Assembly (NCBI GenBank): GCA_963921795.1
Contig: OY997653.1
Coordinates: forward strand, 522,501-586,500
Direction of reading: 5' to 3'
DNA length: 64,000 nt
Origin: Nannobrachium achirus
Taxonomy: Eukaryota; Chordata; Actinopteri; Myctophiformes; Myctophidae
Below the pieces are notes generated by a model that saw nothing but the letters and a program-made list of their open reading frames with translations, was not told the origin of the DNA and did no database searches. Position numbers and translations under genes: made by a program. Shown here piece by piece: positions 12,128-22,405 of the stretch. Position 1 is the first letter of the stretch; each line of letters starts with the position of its first letter.

Positions 12128-12330
12128 CCAACACAGTCTCACTGCCTGGGAGTCATATTCTGACGTTTGGGCAGGACGGCGCTGAGTCACATTCTGACTC
12201 AGCCCCAGTCACATTTTGACTAAAGGGACTAAACGGTTCCTCCCTCCGCAGTCACGTGCTCTTCCCCCGTCACGATATGACTAATGGGTTCCCATTGACA
12301 CAAATAGCAATATAGAACGTGAGTTAAAAT
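12127..12330. repeat. Short degenerate repeat with GTCATATTCTGAC motifs
   Basis: AGTCATATTCTGAC, GTCACATTCTGACTCAG, GTCACATTTTGACTA and GTCACGATATGACTA occur at roughly 30-70 bp spacing. Probably part of a MITE; boundaries not resolved. Confidence 0.4.
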
Positions 12331-12369
12331 ACATGATTGATTGCATTATATAACACACCGCACCACCCA

Positions 12370-12538
12370 AATAACACTGGAAATATTCCGACCATTTCCT
12401 ACCACACCCCTTTTTCTGTGCTGAATGTGACCTCATCACGCAGATATGTGCTGCACAACAGAGATGCCATTCTGGCTGGGTTCTTCCAACCATTGCCTCC
12501 AACCACTGGCATTGTGGATAAGGCTCTCTGCCGCTGTG
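12370..12538 (+). pseudogene. KDZ transposase exon (PFSVL..CRC), fragment
   Basis: The open frame reads PFSVLNVTSSRRYVLHNRDA, then AGFFQPLPPTTGIVDKALCRC, ending at donor GTAAGT (12539). The RYVLHNRDA..GFFQPLPP block is characteristic of the N-terminal part of fish KDZ-superfamily transposases. Phase 1 at the donor fits the next exon (TGT G|AG CGC). The exon's 5' edge is uncertain. It is the most upstream KDZ exon seen; any earlier ones are missing. All six exons found (12.4, 12.8, 14.0, 14.3, 26.5 and 42.5 kb) share strand and order. Confidence 0.75.
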
Positions 12539-12824
12539 GTAAGTTCTTGTTTGTCAGTGTACACCATAACATATTCAACTGTCTGACATGTTAAGCTTGT
12601 CAGTTTGACTTAAACAGTGCTTTGTCTTATTGCTTGAGTCTGAATGCATTTGGATGCCCCATATCAATCAGCTTCCTGAGAATATAAAATATTTTCAGTA
12701 ATGCAGCCATTGAATCTATCTGACCTTTCCCAAGAATTCAGTCTCTTCAGGTTGTTCCAGTGATCATATTGTATATCCCATTGGACTTTAATTATATCTT
12801 TATCCCATGTATGATTTCTTTCAG

Positions 12825-12926
12825 AGCGCCTCGTACCTGTGCAGATACCTGAGGGCATTTGTAGTTGTCCAAAAGAAGACTTGAGGGTGAAGCCAGGAAA
12901 GGCTGTTGCTTTGGTCACTATGCATG
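12825..12926 (+). pseudogene. KDZ transposase exon (Cys-cluster region)
   Basis: Acceptor TTTCTTTCAG, then (C)ERLVPVQIPEGICSCPK..KAVALVTMHG, then donor GTAAGA. The ICSC motif and the CRC of the previous exon belong to the cysteine cluster that precedes the KDZ catalytic region in this family. Phase joins both neighbours. The 894-bp hAT at 12936 landed nine bases past this exon's end. Confidence 0.78.
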
Positions 12927-12935
12927 GTAAGAAAG

Positions 12936-13829
12936 TAGGGCTGTAATCTAGCCCTGTTTTAGGGATTCGAACTTCGGGGGGTCCGAACGAACCATCGAAC
13001 CTTAGATGGTTCGTTCAATTGAATAACAACCGAACGTTCGAACCATCGAACGTACTGTACCTTTAACCAGCTAAAACAGTGTAGGAAAATGTTTTAAATG
13101 CGCTGTTTTATCCATTGAAAACGTGTGGATGCGTGGCCGCATTAACACCTAGGCTAACACTTGGAAAATCCAACCCAATCGGAGAAAATGTTGCGCAGTT
13201 TGTTGGCGAACAGGCTCAATGTATAGCAGAGTTGCACGGATGATGATTAGACTTGGTGACTGCGTCGGAGCTTGTCGCGTTCGGGCTAAACTGGTCTTGA
13301 TGTAACAACCCCAGACATCGCATTATAGATCCTTTATGGGGTTGCAATGAAATCCATATTTGCTCATGCTTAGGAGAAAGGCTGTTTAATCTTTGGGTGC
13401 GTGGATGGGTGTTCGCTGTTCAGAGCACACACTTCTGTCTCTGCCCAGCTCATCTGCTCTCACTCTACTCAGTCTACTGTCAACAAGCGTGTGTCAGTGA
13501 GGCGCTGTAATGGTTCGCGGCCCCAAACAGGAGCGGAATTGGAGCGGAGGACGGTCCTTGATCGCTCCAAGCTGTTCTGGTGCATTTTATAACTACTTTA
13601 ACGGTCACCATTAACTGTTAGTGTTTACCGGTAGGCCTAACTTATTTCGTATTTGGCTATCTCTACTACTGTGATATTCTGAATAGGCCTATCACATTCT
13701 GATAATTATTTTTCGTGTAAAAAAAAGAAGAAAAAAAAAAGAAAAAAACCTGAACCCATTAATTTCGAACTTCGATTGCCAACGTAACGAACGAACGTTC
13801 GAATCTCCGAAGGTTCGCTTGCAGCCCTA
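12936..13829. mobile_element. hAT-type element, 894 bp, in a KDZ intron
   Basis: Ends TAGGGCTGTAAT / TTGCAGCCCTA with a perfect 8-bp TSD TAAGAAAG (12928-12935, 13830-13837). Subterminal regions are rich in CGAACGTTCG/TTCGAA palindromes. No transposase. The TSD overlaps the donor site (G|GTAAGAAAG), so the element sits at the very start of the intron. Confidence 0.94.
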
Positions 13830-13997
13830 TAAGAAAGTGAAGAGCTTTTTGTCCTTAAACCCTCAAATCTCCATCTTATTTAGAAATATCTTTTGACTAC
13901 TGTATGCCACTGTACAAAACACCCTTACTCAGTTTGATTTGCTCCATTATGTTTTACACTACAGTGGCTGTGTTTGTTTGGTGTTGATTTTTCCTAG

Positions 13998-14228
13998 GAC
14001 GATACGACCTCAGCATGCCTGACCTGAGTTGTGAATCATGCAAAGCTACATGGACAGCAGTAGTAGACGACATTGTGAAAGACAATTACTGGCCTGCGAC
14101 CCTTCAGTTTGCTACAATATTTGACACGGATGTGTTCTTCTCATACGAAGAAATGAAGATGGCCTCACCAGGATTGTCCTGCCAGGCTTTTCTAAGCCGC
14201 CTGGATCAGCGTACTCTCCACTTTGGTC
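13998..14228 (+). pseudogene. KDZ transposase exon (RYDLSMPDLSCESC)
   Basis: Acceptor TTTTTCCTAG. Reads (G)RYDLSMPDLSCESCKATW, then ..NYWPATLQFATIFDTDVFFS and YEEMKMASPGLSCQAFLSRL, to FGR. This is strongly KDZ-like: CxxC, a WPAT block and the D-V-F-x-S-Y-E-E-M-K-M-A block. The best donor is GGTC|GTGAGA, but joining it to the next exon shifts the frame, so a small indel has damaged this junction. Confidence 0.82.
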
Positions 14229-14340
14229 GTGAGAGTATTGAACACTTTTATGCTACAGTACATTTATGTGTCATGTGGGTTGATTCTGCTGCTAATGCAT
14301 TTGTTGCGCATTACCTGTTGTTGTCCTTATTTTTAAATAG

Positions 14341-14519
14341 GCTGGGAAGATCTCAAGAGATGGCTTCCGGAAAAGCTTTTTTGAGTGGAAAGCTGTGCAG
14401 TATGACCTTGCAAACATCTGCAAGGAGGAGCCTTTTATGTGTCCGGCATGCACACCAGAAATGGTTGCATTAGCAGTGGATGGGAATCGAAAACATTATC
14501 GATTTAAGAATGCAGCCAG
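14341..14519 (+). pseudogene. KDZ transposase catalytic exon (AVDGNRKHYRFKNAAR)
   Basis: Acceptor TTTTTAAATAG. The coding frame reads AGKISRDGFRKSFFEWKAVQ..NICKEEPFMCPACTPEM..AVDGNRKHYRFKNAAR and exits at GTACTT in phase 2. AVDGNRKHYRF holds the conserved aspartate that in KDZ transposases is thought to begin the acidic catalytic set, and CPAC is the paired-cysteine motif in front of it. A second open frame over the same bases is a shadow. The next exon in order is 12 kb away at 26460. Confidence 0.85.
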
Positions 14520-16120
14520 GTACTTCTAAACGCCACACGGAAAGGAAATATATGCACATATATGATATTATATGTGACCAGTGATGGGCAGTAGCTAGCT
14601 ACAAGTAGCTTAGCTATATAGCTTAACTACATTTCTAAGTAGCGTAAAGGAAACTAGCTACATTTCTCTGGGGATAGCTTGTAGTGTAGTTGAGCTATAT
14701 TTAATCAAGAGTAACTAGTAATGTAGCACATTTTCCAAGTAGCTGGGCCATCACGGTCGGGATGAATAAATAAATTAATAGAATAGTCATTACAATAGTG
14801 TCCCCAATTCTCTTTATGCAGCCACGCACCGGACGTGCGTAGTTGGACGCCTGTTCACGGGCCGACACTTCCGCTCAGGTCTCGCCAATGTAAACAGAGT
14901 GAGAAGATTAGCCACGTTATATTCCGGAACATTTAATTGTTGTTCTTTTTTTTATTTAGTCTTTTTTATTTAAAGACTCTGTTTGTCTGGTTAATGTATA
15001 TATGCTGTTCGTTTTAACTGATTTGTGTCTTTGGCGATTTTACAAGGGAAATGTTTTATGTGGACTGACTGGCTAATATGGCTGCACAGAGAGGTAAAGA
15101 TCAAACGCATTTTAGAATGCAACAATGAATCTATTTGCTAAATAAACGTTTCTTAAGTGTGTTTGTCATTCAGGGTTGTGAGGCTTTATTTCATGTAAAA
15201 CTGACTTTACAGTCAGACACTGTACCATTGAATCTGCATAAATACAATAGATGTGAGCCATTACATGAGACTTATATCTCAATTAGTATCAATACAGCAT
15301 TGTTAGACTCACGTTTGATATTCTGAAAAGTTGGGAACGTTTTCTGTTAATCTGTTTGTTTATACATCTGAGCATGATAGATATTAGACATGAATTAAAC
15401 TAATTCATTTTACACAAGGTTTATAGGTCTAGGGTATAAAATGATGTGTAGGCCTACACTTTAGATCAATATATTTATTATGTTTTGACTTATTTGTGTA
15501 AATATTCTTTTAGTCACCAATACAAATCCTATATGTGTAAGACTTTGTACCTAAAATAAATAGACTGATTATTCATGAAAATCGAATCTTTCTTTATGCA
15601 CTCCATATTTTGCATATACAGGGACCTCTTAGCATCACCCTGATCCACTGACGATCATCTCCACTGGACCTCTGAAGGAGTCTTGTTGGAGTGTAACTCC
15701 ATGCAACAGCATCCCATTGCTCCCATAGTGGAAGTGAAGAGAACACAACTGTGTCAAAATCAAGCACATGTTCTGACTAAAAGGCTTTTATTTTAGTTTG
15801 CTGAGCAGTTGTTTCCATTTGTAATAATTTGTTTGTGAAAGGTAGACACATGCCAAAGACATGAGCAAAAAAATGTTTGCCTCCATTTCAGTCTGCACCT
15901 TATTGTATTTATAGGCCATTAATAGCCTATCTATCCATCCATCCATCCATCCTAATAAAATGTTGCTGTGGTATCTCGCCTGAAACTCTCACACAAACTG
16001 ATGCCCTGGGGTTAGGATCACTCACCTATGAATACTTGCCCATAACAAGTAGTAGATTGATTGTTATTACAGAGGTGTCACACACACAACATGGCCCATC
16101 CATTGTTACATTGTAACAAT

Positions 16121-16322
16121 CGGTTACACCCCGCCATTCCGAAACACCGCTATTCCGAACGTTGACTTCTAACCCTAACCCTACCCCTAACCCTAACCCT
16201 AACCCTTACCCTAACCCTAACTAATCCTAACCCTACCCCTAACCCTACCCCTAACCCTAACCCTAACCCTAAACCTAACCCTGCTTCGGAATAGCGGTGT
16301 TTCGGAATGGCGGACTGTTGCC
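16121..16322. mobile_element. 202-bp TIR element with telomere-like core
   Basis: Flanked by an 8-bp TSD GTAACAAT (16113-16120, 16323-16330). Copy 2 of the surrounding hAT has the empty site with one GTAACAAT (about 40940). The two ends contain the same roughly 29-bp inverted sequence (CCGCCATTCCGAAACACCGC and onward). The centre (about 16165-16283) is a run of CCCTAA with CCCCTA, CCTTAC and similar variants. No coding. Confidence 0.9.
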
Positions 16323-17509
16323 GTAACAATCACCTGCCCCATATGCCATAATTAGGGTAATTGGTCTTCAGGTCGTTCTGCATAGATGCCAGTAGACTAG
16401 GTATTTTAGACATCACACATCACCTATATTTATTAGGCTATATTCTGCTTTCTTTTCGATGTCTTTGCTGCTTTAGGCTTGCTCACTATTTAATTTGCTG
16501 GTTTTGATCAAGTCATGGTAAATTATTAAGTTAATGAGCTGTGTTCTGAATCTGAAATGAAAGGTTACCATGGAGGAAACGGAACATCTTTTCCACAATG
16601 TTTATATAGTATTTCTGGCATTTCTAACAAACCAAATTCAGGGAGTTTGACACAACAAGTGGGCAAGGAGGCGAAGTATTGCATCTTCCAGGCTGGAGAA
16701 CCCCATTGCTGTCAGCTGATCATCAGGGAGCATGAAGTCCAGACCTTAGCATCCCTATTATGTGGCAAACATTCTGTTCCAATAACAGGTTGCCATAAAT
16801 ATGGGAAACATGCCCTCGTGTGTGTACATTGTCTAATTATATCAATAAGACAATGATAAATGTCTATTAGTGTTATTTTAATTGCAGTGTGATTGGAGCT
16901 GTTCCTCAGACATCCAGTTGAGATGATGAGGTCCCTGTAGTAGCCTATAAAAAAGGAGATGTGCATAAAGAATTAGTCTTTCTTTTAAGTCAATGTTCAC
17001 TATTTGTCATACAATAAAGCATAATAGATATATTGATCTCATGGCCTAGTGTACATATCATTTTATATCCTAGCTCACTGGCATAAACATGAATGTGTAC
17101 AACATTAAGTTTAATTCATGTCTAATATGCTCTGATATATAAACAAACAGATCAACAGAAAACGTTCAGAACTTTTCAGAATATCAAACGTGAGTCTAAC
17201 AATGCTATGTTGATGCTAATTAAATAAGTCTCATGTAATGGTCCATATATCTATTGTATTTATGCAGATTCAATGCTAATGTGTCTAACTACTTTAAAGT
17301 CAAGTTTTACATGAAATAAAGCCTCAAAAGCTCTGAATGACAAACACACTTAAAGAAACGTTTATTTAGCACATAGATTGTTGCATTCTAAGCGTTTATT
17401 TTTATTTACCTCTCTGTGCAGCCATTATCCAGCCAGTCCACATTCCCAAAAACATTTCCCTTGTAAAATCGCCAAAGACACAAATCAGTTAAAACGAACA
17501 GCATATATA

Positions 17510-17965
17510 TGTTACAGTATGTTTGGGTAACTCAGGACGGTAAGAGTAAGAGCGCTTGTTTTGTCGTTCACCACACACTAATCACCACCAGATGGCGACG
17601 ACAGCCCATAGACAGCCATTCACTAGTGCAGGCGCTGACGTCACTCGTTTGCGACTCTCTTTCTTTATTTACTAGCCTAGCTGGGCGGTGTTTAGCCATT
17701 AGCTTAGCCATTAGCTTAGCCATTAGCTTACTATGAGCGTTTATCGTGGGCTTGCCCAGGCCTTACGGCCTGGGCATAAATATAACGATTGCATTCACCA
17801 CGGCTTCGTAACTCCTGGCCCGCTCTTCGCGGCCACTCGCGCCGCAAGGTCCGCTGGCCTACGCGCCGCTTGCAATGTCGTGGACGGCGACCGCTTGCTC
17901 CGCCCCGTGCGGCACTACGAGTGCTCCGTTTCTCGACCGTCCTGTTTCTCTAACAAACCGTGACG
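17510..17965. mobile_element. 456-bp imperfect-TIR insertion, TATA duplication
   Basis: Absent from the inverted arm near 14998 that it should mirror: the arm reads GCATATATACATT, while here TATATA and TATA flank the insert. Ends TGTTACAGT...CAGGACGGT and its inverse share AGGACGGT. The interior holds three 12-bp ATTAGCTTAGCC units (17699-17732) and a GC-rich part with a hairpin (CCCAGGCC..GGCCTGGG). Also present in copy 2 (about 39294-39757), so older than the duplication. Two short open frames are likely fortuitous. Confidence 0.75.
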
Positions 17966-18456
17966 TATACATTAACCAGACAAACAGATGTCTTTAAATA
18001 AAAAAGACTAAATAATAAAAGAACAACAATTAAATGTTCCGGAATATAACGTGGCTAATCTTCTCACTCTGTTTACATTGGAGAGACCTGAGCGGAAGTG
18101 TCGGCCCGTGAACAGGCGTCCAACTACGCACGTCCGGGGCGTGGCTGCATAAAGAGAATAGTGAGGGGTATACATTTAATTTAAAGCCAGACATAAGGTT
18201 TCCAGTTTCAGTCTGTTTTTTTTTTTAAATTTTTTTTGCCAGCATTTTTTGCCTGCATGCCCATTTGTTTGGTGGAAAAAGAAGAAAGAAAAAGTAGTGT
18301 TGATGTAGCTAGCTATTTTTGTCCTGTAGCTTGTAGTGTACTTGTTACATTTCTCTGGGGATAGCTTGTAGTGTAGTTGAGCTATATTTAATCAAGAGTA
18401 ACTAGTAGTGTAGCTCACTATATTTTCCAAGTAGCTTGCCCATTACTGTATGTGAC

Positions 18457-18785
18457 ATATATGAAACATATATGTTGCATATATGCCATATTCAGGGTAG
18501 TATATGTTCATATATGTGGATATATATGAACATATATGTGTCATATATGGCTTATATATATCAACATATATGCCATAGTCATGGTCATATATTTGCATAT
18601 ATGTCATACATAATGTCTCATATATAGCTCATATATGTCTGACCTTATGCATATATGTCATATATAATGCCTCATAAATAGCTCATATATGTCTGACTTT
18701 TTGCATATATGCCATACATAATGCCTACATCTCACTTTTATTTGCAAAATAATGTGCATATAAGTTTTATATAACACAATTTATC
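18457..18785. repeat. CATATATG-type degenerate tandem sequence
   Basis: Dozens of CATATATG/TATATGTCATATA units. The same motif flanks the hAT on its other side (14545-14575) and recurs at 25990-26355, so it is probably a native, expanded part of the KDZ intron. Confidence 0.85.
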
Positions 18786-18817
18786 ATGCATAATACTTAT
18801 TTTCTACTTAATGCAGG

Positions 18818-19275
18818 TCACCCCGGTTGCTGGGGGGCCGAGTTATGGCCTTTTAACGTGCTGCAGTGGCAGGGGTCCACCACTAGGCGGCGGTCTACGA
18901 ATGGCTATTTCCGCGCCGCCGAGGCGGACGCGTGGATACCGGCCCCGGCTTTCCCGGTCGCTCCTAGGCCGAGTTACGGCATTTTATGTGCACTGCAGTG
19001 GAGGGGGTGCTCCACTAGGGGGTGCAATCACTTTTGGATCTGTTCTGGAGCAGCCGGAGTCGGTGGCCCCCCGGGAATTCCCCATGAGCAGCCCTGTTGG
19101 GGTGGTCATTTGGTCATTTTTGCACTTTTTGGCAGCTGGAACAGGGGGTCCCTGGAGCTCCGGGGGTCCTGGGAGGGGTGGAGGTTGTGGTTTGCCAGGC
19201 AAGGACTGTGTGTGCAAAGTTTGGCATGGGGCAACGGTGGCAGAGATATGAGTTGGGGAAAAGTGTGACGTGACG
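18818..19275. repeat. GC-rich repeat with two related modules
   Basis: GGCCGAGTTATGGCCTTTTA followed by a CTGCAGTGG..CCACTAGG block (18836-18895) recurs as GGCCGAGTTACGGCATTTTA (18969 on). Overlapping frames are open because of composition; none resembles a family. Likely part of a retroelement. Confidence 0.45.
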
Positions 19276-20700
19276 GACAGCCAGCATTTTCACGCGACGG
19301 GACCAACTACATCGGACTCAATGTCAGAATAAGTGTATTTTATCTGAAAAAATATATAATTGATGCTGTGTGTTTTTTAATATAAAACTAATATAACATT
19401 TCTATGTAAAATAACATCCGGATGTATTAATATAATTATAGGCTATTAATTATATTATTAAAATTATTTATAGTATGTATTATAATTATAATAGTTGTAA
19501 TAATTATTGTTATTATCATTATCAATCAATTTATTATCTAATATAATCTTTGCATAAGTGTTGTTCATCACATGAGAAACAATGCATTGTTGCATCAGCA
19601 GTTACAGGGTTAAGTTCCCAAACTTGGTTAGACCAGTGACATCACACAGTGCTTTGATGTGCCTGCAGAGTGAAACTGGATTGAACCGGTTTGTTTGAAT
19701 TGCTTTCAGTGACTCACTGCCACTGCCAGTGAGTGTGAATGCAGGCTGAAGGCTCTCTCATGGACTAAATTCTCCTCTCCATCATCTCCTTTTGGTAGGT
19801 GGAATTTAAACAATACTTATACCACTGGATAATGTATGTTAAGAATGTTGTCTGTGGTGTTTTTGTCTGTGGTGTTTCCTGAAGGGCCCATGCTAACCAG
19901 TAGACAAATACAAACTGATGCTAAAGTTATTACAGTACATCCTAAAGGAACTGAATGTTCCAACTGTGTTGAATAGCTTATACTATGCCCTTTTGATAGA
20001 AGTGGCAGTTTTTTTGTTTTGTGTTATCATAGGTGCTTTGCTGTGTATGTAGTATGTGTGGCTATAGAGCATCGCAGTTGAAGCCCCACCCGTCCTCACT
20101 CTGGTGTCGGAAGTGTTTTCTCCATTCATTTCTTGCATAGACATTTCATAAAGTATTTATTTAAACGTTTTTAAGCCTTGGACAAAGCCACCTCGGCTGG
20201 AGAGGAATCATGACAATATTCACATTTTTTTGAATGCAAAGATTAATTCGAAAGCTGAAAAAAATGGCAGGGTACAAGACTGTGTACATCATTATTTTTA
20301 AAATTGCGGAAACTACACTCCCAGAATGCTTTGCGAATGTTGTTGTTGTTTCCTGAAATATAGCCGTTAAATCACGCTCAGTTTAGTTATCCAGGCCAGC
20401 ATATGGCCTGAAATGTAGTGATTGTCATCTCTGTGGACTCTCTTATCGTCATCTTTAACTAGTGCATCATATTTGTAAAAGAACGTATTCGCTCACGGGA
20501 GTTCTGCTGACGTGCAATAATCTGCCGGGAAGACAGGGGGCAGTAAGCTACTTCCGCGGTAACCGCAAGATATGTGAAAGAAGAAGAAGCTAGACCAATC
20601 ACAGACGTCGTTTTTACGTTTAGCAGTATGGGAAATGCAGTTCTTCTCCGTGCGATCTTGATTAAAACGTGTTTTTACTAAAACTAGAGTGATTGCATAC
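19276..20700. other. No gene recognised; possible promoter at the right end
   Basis: AT-rich to mixed sequence. 20510-20650 is more GC-rich and just precedes a plausible first exon, but no TATA box is apparent. Confidence 0.4.
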
Positions 20701-20721
20701 TCGGGGGTTCTACAGGAGCAT

Positions 20722-20752
20722 ATGGAACCATTTTACAACCACCAGCCTAGCG
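20722..20752 (+). CDS. Possible first coding exon (MEPFYNHQPS)
   Basis: ATG at 20722, ten codons, then a strong donor G|GTAAGT. It may begin the gene whose exons follow at 21.5-23.3 kb, but phase with the next candidate exon (21519-21608) is not clean. Confidence 0.3.
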
Positions 20753-20950
20753 GTAAGTGTACATTGAATTGCTACGACTTTGTGGCTGATAATGAAAAAC
20801 CCTATGGTAAATATGAATGGCCAGCTTGCTTCCGACACCTCACTGCGATGCTCTATAAGCTAACATTAGTTAGCAATTGTTCCATAGCAGCATGTGTTGT
20901 TTGTAGCTAGCTAGCTAATGTCAATTTGCTAGTTGTTCAATGGTAGCAGA

Positions 20951-21010
20951 GAGTGTACAAATGGAACCAAACAACCCCTAACAGCTTAATTTGGTTCCAT
21001 TTGTACACTG
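20951..21010. repeat. 20-bp perfect inverted repeat
   Basis: AGTGTACAAATGGAACCAAA and its exact inverse 20 bases apart. GGAACCAAATGGA motifs recur at 28248-28640 and 33536, so this belongs to the same repeat family. Confidence 0.85.
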
Positions 21011-21167
21011 TTAGAGTTAAGGGGAGACCTTGACATTTTAATCTGTTGTTGACTGTTAGCCCCCAAAATAATCACATTTGAACTGCATGGGGACCTCCCA
21101 AAATATTCACATTTTAACTGGGGACCCTCCACCCACCAAGCACTTGGACTGCAGTGAGCTTGTAGAT

Positions 21168-21181
21168 CTGCTATTTTCACA
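21168..21181. repeat. AGATCTACAAGCT-family half-site
   Basis: GTGAGCTTGTAGATCTGC followed by TATTTTCAC matches one arm of the hairpins at 22270, 36131 and 59660. No inverted partner was found nearby. Confidence 0.6.
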
Positions 21182-21417
21182 TTGGTTGCCTCTTTCTTAT
21201 ATCAGCTGACAATTTGGCCAATGTTTGACCAGTTTGTATTTAGTGTTGTTTACTTTTGATGTTAGATCTTATAGTGGAGCTGATGTTAACACCACTGACA
21301 CCAGCCAGACAAAATGACACACATCTGACACTCAAAGGAGGCATGTGCTTGATCCATCATCATTTGTCAGATCATTTCATTTAATTTCTGGAATCAAATT
21401 GGTTTAATTAATTGATA

Positions 21418-21418
<1 letters not shown>

Positions 21419-21508
<90 letters not shown>
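21419..21508. repeat. (TG)n microsatellite
   Basis: About 45 uninterrupted units. Confidence 0.97.
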
Positions 21509-21509
<1 letters not shown>

Positions 21510-21518
21510 ACACTGTAG

Positions 21519-21608
21519 GAAGAGTCCTTCAAGGCGTGTTAAAGAGGACTACGCAAATCACTGCCTTGTTTCCATACCTGGCCGATCCCTAGGGCACTTT
21601 GGGCTATG
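21519..21608 (+). pseudogene. Possible exon (RRVKEDYANHCLVSIPGRSL)
   Basis: Acceptor CACACTGTAG, an open frame of about 30 codons, and a donor GTAAGT near 21609. The reading is suggestive of a conserved exon but I do not recognise the family. Confidence 0.35.
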
Positions 21609-21715
21609 TAAGTACATAATACAAGTCTAACTTCCTTACTCCCCCTCTCGGAATTGCTCGAAAAGACAGGAGTGAGATTTCAACTAAATTTCAACACATT
21701 TTCTATATGCTGACC

Positions 21716-21880
21716 CCAACAAGTTGATCGCCACAGATGTCAGACCTGTTGACCTTGATTTTAGCAATTCTCCAGACAAGGGCATGTGTTTAGTTTTTTA
21801 AGGAGAAAAAATAAAACACGTTCTTGTTTTTTAGGAGCAGTATTACAATCCAGTAGATGGGAGTGGGTTTCTTGCATGGA
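21716..21880 (+). repeat. Direct duplication, copy 1 (intron end plus exon start)
   Basis: About 150 bases are repeated at 22487-22640 with few changes (AAGTTGATCG, TTGACCTTGATTTTAGCAAT, GGAGCAGTATTACAATCCAG). The duplication carries an acceptor and the start of the EQYYNPVDGSGF exon, so the gene has two alternative copies of that exon. Confidence 0.9.
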
Positions 21881-22159
21881 GAGTGAAAACACTTCAAAAC
21901 GAAGCCTCAGGGGGACAAAAGAAGAGAAGAAACACTCAGCCACTGACAGGTATGTGATTTTGATTATAGTTAGAATTTCATGTTAAATAATTTTTTAATG
22001 TGCATAGGCCTATAGTGCATTTTTGCTACTGTGGTGGGCATCGCAAGGGGGTCCAGTAAAAAGACAAGTGGCCCTCTTGTGTAAGGGGTAAAAACTGTCT
22101 TAACGTTTTTGAGAAACTAAACCCAACATCACATTGTAGCAAATCGCGTGGGTGCCCAC

Positions 22160-22405
22160 TAGGCCACTTGTTCCCAAGCAGTGGGTCGGGATCCATATGT
22201 GGGTCGCAGACACATTTTTTAACGTCCCTTATATTTGTATAAAAAAGTAGTTAGTGAAAATGGCCTAAACTAGTGAAAACAGCAGATCTACAAGCTCACA
22301 ATGCGTCGCACCGCATTGTGAGCTTGTAGATCTGCTGTTTTCACTAGCTTGGGTCCTGGGCATAATTTCTCTTGAGCTAATAGTTTGGGAACCACTGCTC
22401 CAAGC
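22160..22405. mobile_element. hAT-Charlie-like remnant holding a hairpin
   Basis: Ends resemble TTCCCAAGCAGTGG and TTTGGGAACCACTG, the style of Charlie-type hAT termini. The interior contains the hairpin at 22270-22347. No clear TSD. Confidence 0.5.
22270..22347. repeat. AGATCTACAAGCT-family hairpin, locus B
   Basis: Perfect 36-bp arms (22270-22305, 22312-22347) around a 6-base loop TCGCAC. Each arm contains CAGATCTACAAGCTCACAAT. Confidence 0.97.

Larger units (their letters stand above)
14579..18448. mobile_element. 3.9-kb hAT-type palindromic element, copy 1
   Basis: Ends CAGTGATGGGCAG / GCCCATTACTG with a perfect 8-bp TSD TATGTGAC (14571-14578, 18449-18456). Subterminal blocks are packed with TAGCTA/GTAGCT motifs. 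The interior is an inverted repeat (14806-15650 against 16880-18165). Two later insertions lie inside: a telomere-cored element (16121-16322) and a 456-bp TIR element (17510-17965). No transposase, so presumably mobilised in trans. Copy 2 is at 38810-42428, inverted. It sits in the KDZ intron after the AVDGNRKH exon. Confidence 0.94.

Noticed and set aside
16165..16283. CCCTAA repeats as a sign of a chromosome end
   Set aside because: The tract is interior, bounded by inverted repeats and an 8-bp TSD, and unique sequence continues on both sides.
17510..17965. Protein-coding genes from the two open frames (MLQYVW.., MSVYRG..)
   Set aside because: Both lie inside a short repeat insert, repeat with it in copy 2, and show no domain.
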